From Rickettsiales bacterium (GTDB taxonomy: Bacteria > Pseudomonadota > Alphaproteobacteria > Rickettsiales > JABCZZ01), in contig DASTXE010000003.1 of assembly GCA_035765535.1 (NCBI GenBank), positions 452,516 to 516,515 of the forward strand: DNA of 64,000 nt. The letters are read 5' to 3'. This document shows, piece after piece, positions 41,977-51,073 of the stretch; position 1 is the stretch's first letter; each line of letters begins with the position of its first letter. The notes under the pieces are model-generated. The model made no database searches, was not told where the DNA came from, and saw nothing but the letters and a program-made list of their open reading frames with translations. Both the position numbers and the translations under genes were made by a program.

Positions 41977-43998
41977 ATGTTTGGAAAATTAACGCTGCAG
42001 GCAATTCCGTTCGATCAGCCGATACCTCTTATCGCAGCTGCGGTAGTGGGGCTTATACTGATCGCGACCGGTATATGGGTGGTTGCTAAAGGATACGGGC
42101 CTTATATCTGGCGCGAATGGATCACCAGCGTCGATCATAAACGCATCGGCGTGATGTATTGCCTGCTGGCCCTTGTCATGTTGATACGCGGTTTTGTCGA
42201 TGCACTGATGATGCGCGCACAGCAGGCGATAGCGCTCCATAGCCAGGGTTATCTCCCGCCGGAACATTACGACCAGATATTTTCCGCTCACGGCACGATT
42301 ATGATTCTGTTTGTCGGCATGCCGTTTGTCGTCGGCCTTATGAACTTTGCCGTGCCGCTTCAGTTAGGCGTGCGGGATGTGGCGTTTCCGACATGGAATT
42401 CGGTAAGCTTCTGGCTGACCGCAGCAGGCGCCATGCTGGTCAATATCTCGCTGGTGGTAGGAGAATTCGCACGCACGGGCTGGCTGCCTTTCCCTCCGCT
42501 TTCCGAGCTGCGCTATTCGCCAGGCGTCGGTGTCGATTATTATCTGTGGGCCTTACAGGTATCGGGTATAGGCACGCTGCTTGCGGGTATCAACATGCTG
42601 GTGACGATCCTGAAAATGCGCGCGCCCGGCATGACCTACACGCGCATGCCGATGTTCTGCTGGACTTCGCTTGCGTCCAACCTGCTGATCGTTGCTGCAT
42701 TCCCTATCCTGACCGCCACACTGGCCGAGCTCTTGCTGGATCGCTATCTGGATTTCCATTTCTTCACCAACGACGCAGGCGGGAATCCCATGATGTTCAT
42801 GAACCTGATATGGGCATGGGGTCACCCGGAAGTATATATTCTCATCCTGCCCGCATTCGGTGTTTTCTCCGAAGTGGTTTCCACATTCTCCTGCAAACCG
42901 CTGTTCGGTTACCGCTCCATGATCATTGCCACAATGGCGATCTGCATCATTTCTTTCATGGTATGGCTGCACCATTTCTTCACGATGGGTGCAGGCGGGG
43001 ATGTCAATGCGGTGTTCGGCATTCTCACTATGATTATCGCCGTGCCCACAGGGGTAAAAATATACAACTGGCTCTTTACCATGTATGGCGGCAAGGTGCG
43101 TTTCACCACTCCCATGCTTTGGAGCATCGGCTTTATGATAACTTTTGCTATCGGGGGTATGACAGGCGTACTGCTCGGCGTGCCGCCTGCAGATTTCGTC
43201 CTGCATAACAGTGTGTTTCTGATCGCCCATTTCCATAATGTTATTATCGGCGGTGTATTATTCGGGGCATTCGCAGGCTATATATACTGGTTCCCCAAAG
43301 CGTTCGGCTTCACACTGGATGAGAAACTGGGCAAAGCAGCATTCTGGTTCTGGTTTGTGGGATTCTATGTAGCCTTCATGCCGCTTTATGTGCTGGGCTT
43401 GATGGGCATGACGCGGCGCATGCAGCATTATGACCGTCCGGAATGGCATCCCTGGCTGATTGTAGCTGCGATTGGAACGGTACTTATTCTGATTGCCGTG
43501 TGTTTTCAGGTGGCGCAGCTCGTTGTCTCCATCCGCACACGCGACCGCCGCCGTGATGTGACCGGCGATCCATGGGACGGAAGAACGCTCGAATGGGCTA
43601 TGGCATCGCCGCCACCTTCCTTTAACTTTGCCATCCTGCCGGATGTGAAAGGGGAAGAAGCTTATTGGGGCATGAAGCAAAAAGCATACGAGGATTTGCA
43701 CAAGCCCAGCCCTGAGATCCATTATGAGCCTATCGAAATGCCCCGTAACAGCCCCACCGGCATCGTGACGGCATTCTTCGCCACCGTCACAGGCTTTGCC
43801 ATGATCTGGCATATCTGGTGGATGGCGGCACTGGGATTCATCGGCGCTTATGTCACCTTCGTGGTGTTTGCGTGGCGTGATATATCGGAATTCGAAATTC
43901 CGGCCGAAGAAGTGGCGCGCCTCGATCAGGCAAACCGTCTGGTACGCGCAGAGACACAGCGCGTTTCAGCCTGCGACCCATCGGCGGAACGGCGGTAA
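41977..43998 (+). CDS. cyoB: Ubiquinol oxidase subunit I
   Basis: The 673-residue core subunit of the bo-type quinol oxidase couples quinol oxidation and O2 reduction to proton pumping. Heme and copper ligands are visible: AHGTIMILF (low-spin heme His), [14 protein letters not shown] (CuB His and cross-linked Tyr), [10 protein letters not shown] (CuB His pair) and [13 protein letters not shown] (axial heme ligands). Fifteen helices are expected. Length is typical. It starts one base after the cyoA stop. Confidence 0.97.
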   Translation: MFGKLTLQAIPFDQPIPLIAAAVVGLILIATGIWVVAKGYGPYIWREWITSVDHKRIGVMYCLLALVMLIRGFVDALMMRAQQAIALHSQGYLPPEHYDQIFSAHGTIMILFVGMPFVVGLMNFAVPLQLGVRDVAFPTWNSVSFWLTAAGAMLVNISLVVGEFARTGWLPFPPLSELRYSPGVGVDYYLWALQVSGIGTLLAGINMLVTILKMRAPGMTYTRMPMFCWTSLASNLLIVAAFPILTATLAELLLDRYLDFHFFTNDAGGNPMMFMNLIWAWGHPEVYILILPAFGVFSEVVSTFSCKPLFGYRSMIIATMAICIISFMVWLHHFFTMGAGGDVNAVFGILTMIIAVPTGVKIYNWLFTMYGGKVRFTTPMLWSIGFMITFAIGGMTGVLLGVPPADFVLHNSVFLIAHFHNVIIGGVLFGAFAGYIYWFPKAFGFTLDEKLGKAAFWFWFVGFYVAFMPLYVLGLMGMTRRMQHYDRPEWHPWLIVAAIGTVLILIAVCFQVAQLVVSIRTRDRRRDVTGDPWDGRTLEWAMASPPPSFNFAILPDVKGEEAYWGMKQKAYEDLHKPSPEIHYEPIEMPRNSPTGIVTAFFATVTGFAMIWHIWWMAALGFIGAYVTFVVFAWRDISEFEIPAEEVARLDQANRLVRAETQRVSACDPSAERR

Positions 43999-44023
43999 TG
44001 ATGCGAATAAGGAAAGAACGGAT

Positions 44024-44695
44024 ATGAGTACAGTAACATTACCATTACATGATGATCCCAATCAGATAGGCCATCACAATTATGAGGCCAAGCTGCATCA
44101 CGGCAGTCCGGGACATGGATCGGGTGGGCCTGCTTCCAAACGTATTATTATCGGATACGGATTCTGGATATTCCTGCTGTCCGATATCATCATGTTCTCA
44201 GTGTTTTTTGCATCCTATGCGGTGCTATCCCGTGCGACGGCCGGAGGGCCTTCGGGGCGGGATATTTTTGAATTGAATACGGTGGCATGGGAAACAGCCT
44301 GCCTGCTGTTCTCAAGCTTTGCCTGCGGCATGGCAGGCCTTGCGCTGGAGAAACGTAATCAACTGCTGACGCAATTGGCATTGCTGGTCACGGGTGTGCT
44401 GGGGTTGGCATTCCTGCTGCTGGAAATAGGCGAATTCGTAAAACTGGTACATGAAGGGGCAGGGCCGTCCCGCAGCGCGTTCCTCTCATCTTTTTTCACG
44501 CTGGTGGGGTGCCACGGTTTGCATATCACGATAGGGCTATTGTGGCTTGGCACGATAATGGCGCAGATATGGTTCAAGGGCTTTCGGCGCAATATCCGCC
44601 ACCGTTTCCTGTGTTTCAGTCTGTTCTGGCATGCGCTGGATATCATCTGGGTAGCGATCTTTACGCTTGTGTACCTGATAGGAGTAGCCGTATGA
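44024..44695 (+). CDS. cyoC: Ubiquinol oxidase subunit III
   Basis: The 223-residue heme-copper oxidase subunit III has five helices, including the motif LVGCHGLHITIGLLWLG and an ending that matches CyoC. It stabilises the core and may guide oxygen. The polar N-terminus is His/Gly-rich (HHGSPGHGSGG). The ATG at 44024 is chosen; the frame is open to 43850 but lacks homology there. It overlaps cyoD by four bases. Confidence 0.94.
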   Translation: MSTVTLPLHDDPNQIGHHNYEAKLHHGSPGHGSGGPASKRIIIGYGFWIFLLSDIIMFSVFFASYAVLSRATAGGPSGRDIFELNTVAWETACLLFSSFACGMAGLALEKRNQLLTQLALLVTGVLGLAFLLLEIGEFVKLVHEGAGPSRSAFLSSFFTLVGCHGLHITIGLLWLGTIMAQIWFKGFRRNIRHRFLCFSLFWHALDIIWVAIFTLVYLIGVAV

Positions 44696-45081
44696 GCAAT
44701 CATCACGAAGACGAATATGATAAGGCTCCCGGAGATGAAAACAGAACCGGGGCCGAGCCAACCACAGGATTCTCCGGCTATCTGCTGGGGCTGGTGCTGT
44801 CCATAGCGTTAACGGTGGCATCCTTCTGGATGGCGCGTACGCATCTGGTGTACGAACCGGCGCTGCCAATGACGTTGATTACGCTCGCAATCGCGCAGAT
44901 GGGCATCCATCTCGTGTTCTTCCTGCATATCACCACGGCACCCGATAATAAAAACAACGTGCTTGCGCTTGCCTTCGGTATTCTGATCGTCTGCCTTATT
45001 ATGTTCGGTTCAATCTGGATCATGCAGCACTTGAGCGAACACAATATGCCGATGGATGAATTAATGAGGATGCAGCGGTAA
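44692..45081 (+). CDS. cyoD: Ubiquinol oxidase subunit IV
   Basis: The 129-residue subunit has three helices, with the family pattern AQMGIHLVFFLHITTAPDNKNN and LAFGILIVCLIMFGSIWIM. It assists assembly of the CuB centre in CyoB. Its ATG overlaps the cyoC stop in the four-base ATGA form. Its own stop codon is part of the operon terminator stem. Confidence 0.93.
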   Translation: MSNHHEDEYDKAPGDENRTGAEPTTGFSGYLLGLVLSIALTVASFWMARTHLVYEPALPMTLITLAIAQMGIHLVFFLHITTAPDNKNNVLALAFGILIVCLIMFGSIWIMQHLSEHNMPMDELMRMQR

Positions 45082-45106
45082 AAGTGTCAAGGTTTACCGC
45101 TTTTTT
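45075..45106 (+). terminator. Terminator of the cyo operon
   Basis: The stem GCGGTAAA/TTTACCGC has a ten-base loop and six T residues (45101-45106). The 5' arm includes the cyoD stop codon. Confidence 0.88.
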
Positions 45107-45200
45107 ACAGATTTGCGGAGTCTTCATCATCGAAATAGCTGCACCGCCTTTCTAAGAATTGAACTGTACAATAAGTGCACACCTTGGAAAGGACGGATTT

Positions 45201-45782
45201 ATGAGCGGATTTAAACTTGCGATTATCGTCGGGTGCTCACGGAAGGAATCGCCTAATCATAAAATGGCGAAGGCCTTGGTTAAACTGGGAGCCGACAAAT
45301 TCGAAGCACAGATGCTTTCCATCAATGATCTACCTCCTTACCATCATGCGGATAATACCAATTTCCCCATTGAAGCAATGCGCATCAAAAAAGAAATCAC
45401 CAACGCAGATGCTGTTTTGATTGTGACTCCCGAGTATGGCACCACAGTGCAAAGCGCATTAAGAAACGCCATAGATTGGGCGGGATGTTCTTATAACCAG
45501 AACGCTTTTGCCGGTAAACCTGTTGCGATATGCGGTACTTCCGGTGGCGGCACAGGTGTGGAAGCCAAGCATAGCCTGCGTCAGCTCCTCAAGCGTCTGA
45601 AAGGAGTGCTGATGGAACAGCCGGAACTCTATTTGCGCGGCAAGGACGCGATGATCGATAGTGAAGGAAACGTGGCAGGAGAGGGGACGAAACAGTTCCT
45701 GCAGGGCTTTATCGATAGATACGTACACTGGGTGAAAACGATCAATTATCCTCCTTCCAGAAGAATGGGCGGGCGATTCTGA
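45201..45782 (+). CDS. NADPH-dependent FMN reductase family protein
   Basis: The 193-residue flavodoxin-like protein has the phosphate-binding loop GCSRKESPNHKMAKAL, followed by the FMN-contact motif TPEYGTTVQSALRNAIDW, the signature of chromate/azo reductase-type enzymes. It should reduce quinones, azo compounds or metals with NAD(P)H. The ATG at 45201 has AAGGA nearby. It precedes a membrane-protein gene by nine bases. Confidence 0.88.
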   Translation: MSGFKLAIIVGCSRKESPNHKMAKALVKLGADKFEAQMLSINDLPPYHHADNTNFPIEAMRIKKEITNADAVLIVTPEYGTTVQSALRNAIDWAGCSYNQNAFAGKPVAICGTSGGGTGVEAKHSLRQLLKRLKGVLMEQPELYLRGKDAMIDSEGNVAGEGTKQFLQGFIDRYVHWVKTINYPPSRRMGGRF

Positions 45783-45791
45783 TAGGGTAGT

Positions 45792-46343
45792 ATGTCGAAT
45801 CCGGCGGACATCATATTGCTTTATGCACTGATTCCTGTCTGGCTTGCAGTCGGAGTGCTGGACTGGTGGTGCCATAAGAAAGCAGGCATAGAGCATACTT
45901 CCGGCACCAGGGAATCGATCCTTCACCTGCTGATGTTTATCGAAGCGGGCATAGCGTTACTTGCGGGGCTTTTTCTGGAGATTAACGCTTTAGTATTGGC
46001 ATTTATGTTAGTGCTGCTGATGCTCCATGAATTGACGGCCATCTGGGATCTGGAATATGCGGACCCACGCCGTAAAATCACGACGCTCGAACAGCACACG
46101 CACAGTTTCCTTGAAGTACTCCCATTCATGGCATTCAGCCTTTTATGCTGCATCTATTGGGAGCAATTTTCCGCGCTGATCGGAACAGGAGATGCCACTG
46201 CGGATTTCTCGCTGCATTGGAAACGGCATGCTTTGCCGCAATTTTATGTAATCGCCGTGCTGGTCTGTGCGGCGCTAATCGATATGGGAGTGTATATCGA
46301 GGAGTTATACCGCTGCCTGAAGACGGCTGCTGACCGAAGCTGA
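45792..46343 (+). CDS. Unknown multi-helix membrane protein
   Basis: The 183-residue protein has four to five membrane helices (ADIILLYALIPVWLAVGVLDWW; ALLAGLFLEINALVLAFMLVLLML). A conserved-looking HELTAIWDLEYADPRRKITTLEQHTHSFLE loop may be catalytic or metal-binding, with His and acidic residues. I do not know the family. It starts nine bases after the reductase gene, and its last 39 bases overlap the end of the convergent hydrolase gene. Confidence 0.7.
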   Translation: MSNPADIILLYALIPVWLAVGVLDWWCHKKAGIEHTSGTRESILHLLMFIEAGIALLAGLFLEINALVLAFMLVLLMLHELTAIWDLEYADPRRKITTLEQHTHSFLEVLPFMAFSLLCCIYWEQFSALIGTGDATADFSLHWKRHALPQFYVIAVLVCAALIDMGVYIEELYRCLKTAADRS

Positions 46344-47072
46344 GCTTTGCTTTTCCTGCAGATGATTATGCATGAATACGGCCTGCATCGCCCAGGCTTC
46401 ACCTGCGGCATCGGCATCGTAAGTTTTTCGCTCCGGGCAGAAGAAACCGTGACCGGCGTTTGAAAATTCCACATTGCGAAAAGTCTTGTTCTTTTTGCGT
46501 AAGACTTCGGCAATGGAATGCTGCAGGCTGGTATTAATGTGCTTATCCTGTCCTGCCCAGAACAGTAGCAGCGGCGCCCTCTGGCTGTCTGCATAATCGG
46601 AAAGAACGGAAGGAATGCTGCTGCCATAATAGCTGATGGCAGCGCATAGCGGAAGAATGCTATTGGCGATGAAAGCCACTTTCCCACCGAAACAATATCC
46701 TGTGACGGCTATGCGTTTACTATCGATCCGTTTATCGGCATCCAGCCAGTGATAAGCGGCGCGGATATCGTTTTCGAGGTCGGTATGCGTAATCGCATCC
46801 ATATGCGGTTTGGACTTCCCCAGATTATCGTAATCACCGATAAAACCGTGGGCGGTGCGGTGAAACAGCTCAGGTGCGACAGCGGTATACCCTAAGGCGG
46901 CTACGCGTTTTGCCGTTTCCTGAATATGCGCATTGACGCCGAACGCTTCATGGAAAATGATGACTGCAGGGGCTTTGTCGACCGGAGCGCCGGTGCGCAC
47001 GACAAACATGCGCATCTGGCCGCCGTCACTGACCGGGACAGTTTCCCATTTAGGTTCCTGATATTTGGACAT
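46305..47072 (-). CDS. Dienelactone hydrolase family protein
   Basis: The 255-residue alpha/beta hydrolase has the elements of dienelactone hydrolase: Glu in HEAFG (E42), nucleophile in GYCFGG (C127), and acid and base in WAGQDKH (D176) and AGHGFF (H208). Such enzymes open cyclic esters, but many members act on other esters or peptides. It is convergent with the membrane gene before it, overlapping by 39 bp. It lies downstream of the copper-storage-like gene on the minus strand, seven bases away. Confidence 0.9.
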   Translation of the reverse strand: MSKYQEPKWETVPVSDGGQMRMFVVRTGAPVDKAPAVIIFHEAFGVNAHIQETAKRVAALGYTAVAPELFHRTAHGFIGDYDNLGKSKPHMDAITHTDLENDIRAAYHWLDADKRIDSKRIAVTGYCFGGKVAFIANSILPLCAAISYYGSSIPSVLSDYADSQRAPLLLFWAGQDKHINTSLQHSIAEVLRKKNKTFRNVEFSNAGHGFFCPERKTYDADAAGEAWAMQAVFMHNHLQEKQSSASVSSRLQAAV

Positions 47073-47079
47073 GCCTTAC

Positions 47080-47430
47080 CTATGCTGCACGGTTGAGTTT
47101 ACGGCCTTCCTGCTGGCAGGCTTCCGCCGCGCGACGGCAGACTTCCGCGCAATGTTTCATCTTTTCGTCTTTTCCCACGATTTCGCAGGAACGCGCACAT
47201 GCTTCGCACACGCTCGCGCAGGCAGTGCAGACAGCCCGGTGCAGTTCAGAGCCCCGTTTCAGGAAATCGGCGGTAACCTGACATAGCTCAATGCAATCCA
47301 GCATGATTTTTACATGGTCGGCATCCACATGGGCGCCACCTTTCACAAGGCAATGATTCATCAGCGTATCCAGGCATGTAGTCCGGGCTTCCCAGCATAA
47401 TGTAATACATTCATGATTTTCTGCGGTCAT
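47080..47430 (-). CDS. Csp-type copper storage protein (four-helix, Cys-rich)
   Basis: The 116-residue protein has 14 cysteines spaced along helices (CITLCWEARTTC; CTACASVCEACARSC; CAEVCRRAAEAC). This matches the copper storage protein family, whose four-helix bundle holds many Cu(I) ions inside. No signal peptide is visible, so it resembles the cytosolic Csp3 type. A GAGATG-like site precedes the start. It may protect against copper or store it for the oxidase genes nearby; a direct link is not shown. Confidence 0.85.
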   Translation of the reverse strand: MTAENHECITLCWEARTTCLDTLMNHCLVKGGAHVDADHVKIMLDCIELCQVTADFLKRGSELHRAVCTACASVCEACARSCEIVGKDEKMKHCAEVCRRAAEACQQEGRKLNRAA

Positions 47431-47650
47431 ATTCCATCTCCCCTGTAAGTGAATACGCTTTCGGCACGCACAAAAGGATAGAAAATCGGAAATAAAAATT
47501 AAAGCCGAGCCAATGCCGAGAAAGAATAAAGAAATCGTAAGTAGCGGAGTTTGAGGTGGGATTAACCGGTTCTTTATCCTGTAATGAGAAAGAGGCTGCG
47601 TATTTTTTATTCCGGTTATCCTAAAATAAATGGTGAATCTATAATACCAT

Positions 47651-47923
47651 ATGGACGCTAGAAAAATGACGACATATGAACAAATAGATAAGTTTATTTT
47701 TTCAATAAACCCGTTTGCGTTGATTGCAATAGGGGTTGTACTGTTCTTTCTTCATTTTCTTCCCAGTATTCTGGCGGTTACCTATCGCAAGGGCGATCAG
47801 GTGAGGATATTCATGCTGAATGTAATATTTGGCTGGACGATCATCGGATGGGTTTTCCTGCTGGTATGGTCTTTAACTAAGACCAGAACGCTTCCGGCGG
47901 ATCCTCTGGAAAGGGAGAAATAA
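47651..47923 (+). CDS. Superinfection-immunity-type membrane protein
   Basis: The 90-residue protein has two helices matching the bacteriophage T4 Imm-like superinfection immunity family: LHFLPSILAVTYRKGDQ between the helices, then IFMLNVIFGWTIIGWVFLLVWSLT. In T4 the protein blocks DNA entry of a second phage. Many bacterial chromosomes encode similar proteins with no phage nearby, so a defence role is only inferred. An alternative start at codon 6 is possible. Confidence 0.75.
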   Translation: MDARKMTTYEQIDKFIFSINPFALIAIGVVLFFLHFLPSILAVTYRKGDQVRIFMLNVIFGWTIIGWVFLLVWSLTKTRTLPADPLEREK

Positions 47924-47924
47924 C

Positions 47925-47952
47925 GGTAAAATATCAAGTATCATATTTTACC
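47925..47952. repeat. Hairpin after the immunity-type gene
   Basis: A perfect 10-bp stem, GGTAAAATAT/ATATTTTACC, with an eight-base loop, begins two bases after the stop. No GC-rich core or T run; it may slow or end transcription. Confidence 0.5.
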
Positions 47953-48043
47953 TCATCCTTATAAACAAAAAGCTCCTCTCTATTGGAATCTGATATGGCA
48001 TTTGCGCTAATGGCATACCTATCATAATGGAAAGGAGAATAGG

Positions 48044-48898
48044 ATGAAAACCAGAAGCTTATATGCCTATGCATTGGCTGCATGTACGGCAATGGGAGCT
48101 ACGCAGGTAGTGGCGGCCGATGCGCAGGAAGTGACTCCGCTCAATACAACGCAGGGAAACAGCGAATTCGAATATTCGGCCAGAAAAATTCTGGGCTATG
48201 CATCCGAAGCGCAGGCTGCGCTGGATGACAAGGATATACAGGATGCCAACACGGATCTGGACCTGGCAGCGCAGGAGCTGGATAAAATTCACAGCATCAA
48301 AAATTATATGGAAATGAATGGGGCCGTATTCGGACGCGTGTTCTACGGCGACAGCCATAGCTATTATATTCCCATTGCAGACGATACCTATGCCGTGCGG
48401 ACCTATAAACAGGGACCTTTCTGGTCTTCCAAGAAAGGCATGGCGGTGAGCGATGTGAAGCTGGTGCTGGTGAATATAGCTATCGATCCCGATAAATCCA
48501 CGCAGCGTATTCATAATGCGCAGAACGATGTTGCTCAGAAAGATTACAGCAAAGCACAAACGGAACTGGCGAATTTGCTGAATGAATCCATTCATGCGGT
48601 CTCTTCACAAGAACAGCCTTTCACGCGGCTGCAGGATAATATTTACCTGACGCGCGTTCTTCTGCGGCAGAATAATTACGGCGGCGCGCGTTATACCTTG
48701 CATAATGCGAAGTCGGCTTTGAATGAATATGCAAAAACCCGGAGCGAGCCGGATAAGAAGGTGAGCAAGCTGGAAAAGGAAATTGATATATTGGATAAAA
48801 CCATTCAGAAGCGCGACCCATCCATGATGAATAAGGCAAGCGCAAAAGTGGAAGAATGGTGGAAGGAACTCAAATCCTGGAGTGAAAAGAATAGCTGA
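48044..48898 (+). CDS. YfdX-family periplasmic protein
   Basis: The 284-residue protein has a signal peptide ending near VVAADA. The YfdX domain shows the typical helical opening ARKILGYASEAQAALDDKDIQDANTDLDLAAQELDKI and later DVKLVLVNIAIDPDKS. YfdX proteins are induced by acid and other stresses and form helical periplasmic oligomers. A good ribosome site (AAAGGAGAATAGG) precedes the ATG. A strong terminator follows. Confidence 0.85.
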   Translation: MKTRSLYAYALAACTAMGATQVVAADAQEVTPLNTTQGNSEFEYSARKILGYASEAQAALDDKDIQDANTDLDLAAQELDKIHSIKNYMEMNGAVFGRVFYGDSHSYYIPIADDTYAVRTYKQGPFWSSKKGMAVSDVKLVLVNIAIDPDKSTQRIHNAQNDVAQKDYSKAQTELANLLNESIHAVSSQEQPFTRLQDNIYLTRVLLRQNNYGGARYTLHNAKSALNEYAKTRSEPDKKVSKLEKEIDILDKTIQKRDPSMMNKASAKVEEWWKELKSWSEKNS

Positions 48899-48910
48899 GT
48901 TTAGCATATA

Positions 48911-48947
48911 AAAAACCGGAGCGTTCCAAAGAGCGCTCCGGTTTTTT
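48911..48947 (+). terminator. Bidirectional terminator after the YfdX gene
   Basis: AAAAACCGGAGCG/CGCTCCGGTTTTT with a nine-base loop. The A and T runs on each side would serve both the yfdX-like gene and the convergent CsbD gene. Confidence 0.9.
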
Positions 48948-48960
48948 GGCTTAGCCGGTC

Positions 48961-49131
48961 TTACCGGTCAGTCGTGCCGGGCTTTGTTACCTTCGGAGCC
49001 TTGCCGTCTTCGGCACGCCCTTGGTTACGCAGCTCACGCCCTTCTTTAGCCATTTTATCATCATTGAACATTTCACCGGTTTCCTCTTTGACAAAACCGG
49101 CGCCTTCTTTAATTGCACCTTTGACACTCAT
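48961..49131 (-). CDS. CsbD-like stress protein
   Basis: The 56-residue protein (MSVKGAIKEGAGFVKEETGE, ending KPGTTDR) has AAGGAG seven bases upstream of its ATG. It matches the CsbD family of small hydrophilic proteins, known from Bacillus as controlled by the general stress factor SigB. It should be disordered or helical on binding. It is convergent with the yfdX-like gene and shares its terminator. Confidence 0.82.
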   Translation of the reverse strand: MSVKGAIKEGAGFVKEETGEMFNDDKMAKEGRELRNQGRAEDGKAPKVTKPGTTDR

Positions 49132-49242
49132 GGTCATTCTCCTTTGATAATGAATATAATAACCAACAAAAATTATTATCCGCTTTTACATTTAAAGAAG
49201 CGATAGGAGGAGAAAGAAAATTCATAAATAAATGGTAAAAAC

Positions 49243-49264
49243 ACAATATATATCAGTATATTGT
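49243..49264. promoter_or_regulatory. Operator-like inverted repeat
   Basis: ACAATATA (49243-49250) and TATATTGT (49257-49264) are perfect complements, six bases apart, in the divergent gap between the CsbD and PfpI genes. Regulator unknown. Confidence 0.5.
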
Positions 49265-49441
49265 ATAATAGGTTAATTGCATTTTTATCCTTGCCGTCTT
49301 CATACGCCTATATTTTTTATGCATGAGCGCAGAGTGTGTAGGCTCGGGAGTTATGTATAAACATGACAGACCTATCCCGTAGCATATGACCGGATGTTTT
49401 CATATTCCGGCCGCTCCACAAACATAATTAAAGGAGGCGCT

Positions 49442-50080
49442 ATGAGCTTGCTCGATAAAATTTCCAATAATAACGAAAAGAAAGAAGACACTTATAAAGT
49501 GGCACCCATTCCGGAAAGGCTGAAGAAGAATAAGAAGGTGGTGATGATCACTGCTGATAATACGGAAGACCTTGAGTTCTTCTATCCGTATTACCGCCTG
49601 ACGGAAGAAGGTTACACAGTGGATGTCGTGACACCGGACGGCGGAAAGTTTGCCGGAAAGCACGATTTAGGACTAAGCGAAACCAAAGCGATAACGGCGG
49701 TGAAGCCAGCGGATTACGAACTGCTTTATCTGCCGGGTGGAAAGGCCCCGTCGGAGTTGCGTAAAAACGAAGATGTTCTGGCTTTCGTAAAGGAATTCGC
49801 CAGAAACGGCAAGCCGATCGCAGCGGTCTGCCACGGGCCACAGGTTCTGATTTCTGCAGGGCTTGTAAAGGGTAAGCAGATGGCTGCATGGCCGGAAGTG
49901 GGTAAAGAACTCACGGAAGCAGGTGCAACCTATGTGGATGAAGCACTGGTGGAAGACGGACAATTTATTACCGCCCGCAAACCAGGTGATTTGCACCGTC
50001 ATCTTTATGGTACGCTGCAATATCTACGCGGAGAAGTGGAACCGCAAAACCGCACTCAGCGTCGTTCCCAGGCTGGTTAA
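49442..50080 (+). CDS. DJ-1/PfpI-family protein (glyoxalase or chaperone type)
   Basis: The 212-residue protein has the DJ-1/PfpI fold. Catalytic Cys130-His131 are in AAVCHGPQVL, and the Glu of the triad region is near TEDLEF (residues 41-46). YLPGGKAPSELRK is the usual loop. Such enzymes act as protease-like, glyoxalase III-type or protein-repair enzymes. A strong AAAGGAGG site precedes ATG 49442; the frame extends upstream to 49394 without support. It lies in the stress island beside CsbD. Confidence 0.9.
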   Translation: MSLLDKISNNNEKKEDTYKVAPIPERLKKNKKVVMITADNTEDLEFFYPYYRLTEEGYTVDVVTPDGGKFAGKHDLGLSETKAITAVKPADYELLYLPGGKAPSELRKNEDVLAFVKEFARNGKPIAAVCHGPQVLISAGLVKGKQMAAWPEVGKELTEAGATYVDEALVEDGQFITARKPGDLHRHLYGTLQYLRGEVEPQNRTQRRSQAG

Positions 50081-50104
50081 TAACAGGCTGGAGAATTAAA
50101 GAAA

Positions 50105-50140
50105 GGGGCATGCGGATTAACCCGCATGCCCTGATTTTTT
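50105..50140 (+). terminator. Terminator after the PfpI gene
   Basis: GGGCATGCGG/CCGCATGCCC with a six-base loop and a T run, 25 bases after the stop. Confidence 0.88.
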
Positions 50141-50161
50141 ACCTGCTTGTATAAAGGAGTT

Positions 50162-50779
50162 TTACTGAACTGGAGCCGGAGGAGTATTCTGCTCAACGAT
50201 ATAATCGATCTCAATGACCACTCTGCGGTCCCGCTGCAGACAACGGATAAGTGCCTGGCGTTTAAGTTTTGCAGGGCAATTAGCTGTCGGATATTCTTTG
50301 CCGAACCAGCGCGTTTTTGCGAGTTGCGTGTTCAGATACTCATGATCATGCAGATATTGTTCAACCGCCTTTGCTCTTTTTTCTGAAAGCTTACGGTTAT
50401 AAGTCGTGCTGCCCATGCGGTCAGCAAAACCTGCAATCCTGACATCCCGGATGGTCGTATCGGACCGGAGTATATTGGTGAGGCTGTCGAGCTTGCGGCG
50501 CTCACTATCCATTAACCGGGCACTGTTAAAGTCAAAATAGACAGTTCTGTCTTCTTCTGCAATTTCACGACGCGGTAGCGGAGCGACAACAACTTTTGGC
50601 GCGCACTCATCCTGACCCGTATCCCATTTGGTGCGGACGCAGGTACCGAACATGCTATCATGAAGAACGCCATGCCGTGCATCATGTACCACTGCACGGT
50701 TATCATTGGCCAGGACTGAGAAAGGAGCAGCGGTGGTGGCTAATACGCCTATAATGCTGCAGATTGTAGAATGACGCAT
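50162..50779 (-). CDS. OmpA-family outer membrane protein
   Basis: The 205-residue protein has a signal peptide (cleavage near VLA-ND) and a C-terminal OmpA peptidoglycan-binding domain. The domain has the pattern VYFDFNSARLMDSERRKL, then AGFADRMGSTTYNRKLSEKRAKAVEQYL. It has two cysteines in the linker and two near the end. It should anchor the envelope to the cell wall. The beta-barrel half of OmpA is absent, so it is a periplasmic or Pal-like protein. A GAGGAG-like ribosome site precedes it. Confidence 0.85.
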   Translation of the reverse strand: MRHSTICSIIGVLATTAAPFSVLANDNRAVVHDARHGVLHDSMFGTCVRTKWDTGQDECAPKVVVAPLPRREIAEEDRTVYFDFNSARLMDSERRKLDSLTNILRSDTTIRDVRIAGFADRMGSTTYNRKLSEKRAKAVEQYLHDHEYLNTQLAKTRWFGKEYPTANCPAKLKRQALIRCLQRDRRVVIEIDYIVEQNTPPAPVQ

Positions 50780-50804
50780 ATTCTCTCCTTTGAATCAGAG
50801 GAAG

Positions 50805-51050
50805 TTAATCCGCCATGTCCCATTGCATATCGCGCACACCGGACGGATCGGTAAGCATAGGCTCATCCCCCTGTGGAGGGCGGCCTGTAACAGCCACTGT
50901 TTCCATGCGCTGATCATCACTACCGATAAATCCTTCTTTGTAAGCATTCTGCATATTGCCGAACTTCTGCTCTACAGAGACATCCGTAGCGAAGTGGGTA
51001 GCGGTATTACCCGTACCCACTTCTTCCTGATCGTAGTTAATTCTACGCAT
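50805..51050 (-). CDS. Small acidic unknown protein
   Basis: The 81-residue protein has a strong GGAGG site before the ATG. It is hydrophilic and acidic (EEVGTGNTATHFATDVSVEQKFG). No signal peptide, membrane helix or family is visible. It lies between the OmpA-type gene and the glycine-zipper gene on the same strand, so it probably shares their stress-linked expression. Confidence 0.65.
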   Translation of the reverse strand: MRRINYDQEEVGTGNTATHFATDVSVEQKFGNMQNAYKEGFIGSDDQRMETVAVTGRPPQGDEPMLTDPSGVRDMQWDMAD

Positions 51051-51073
51051 AGATCCTCCACACTGGGGATGCG

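Noticed and set aside
42393-43236. Long frames on both strands inside cyoB
   Set aside because: Shadows of a strongly conserved oxidase gene.
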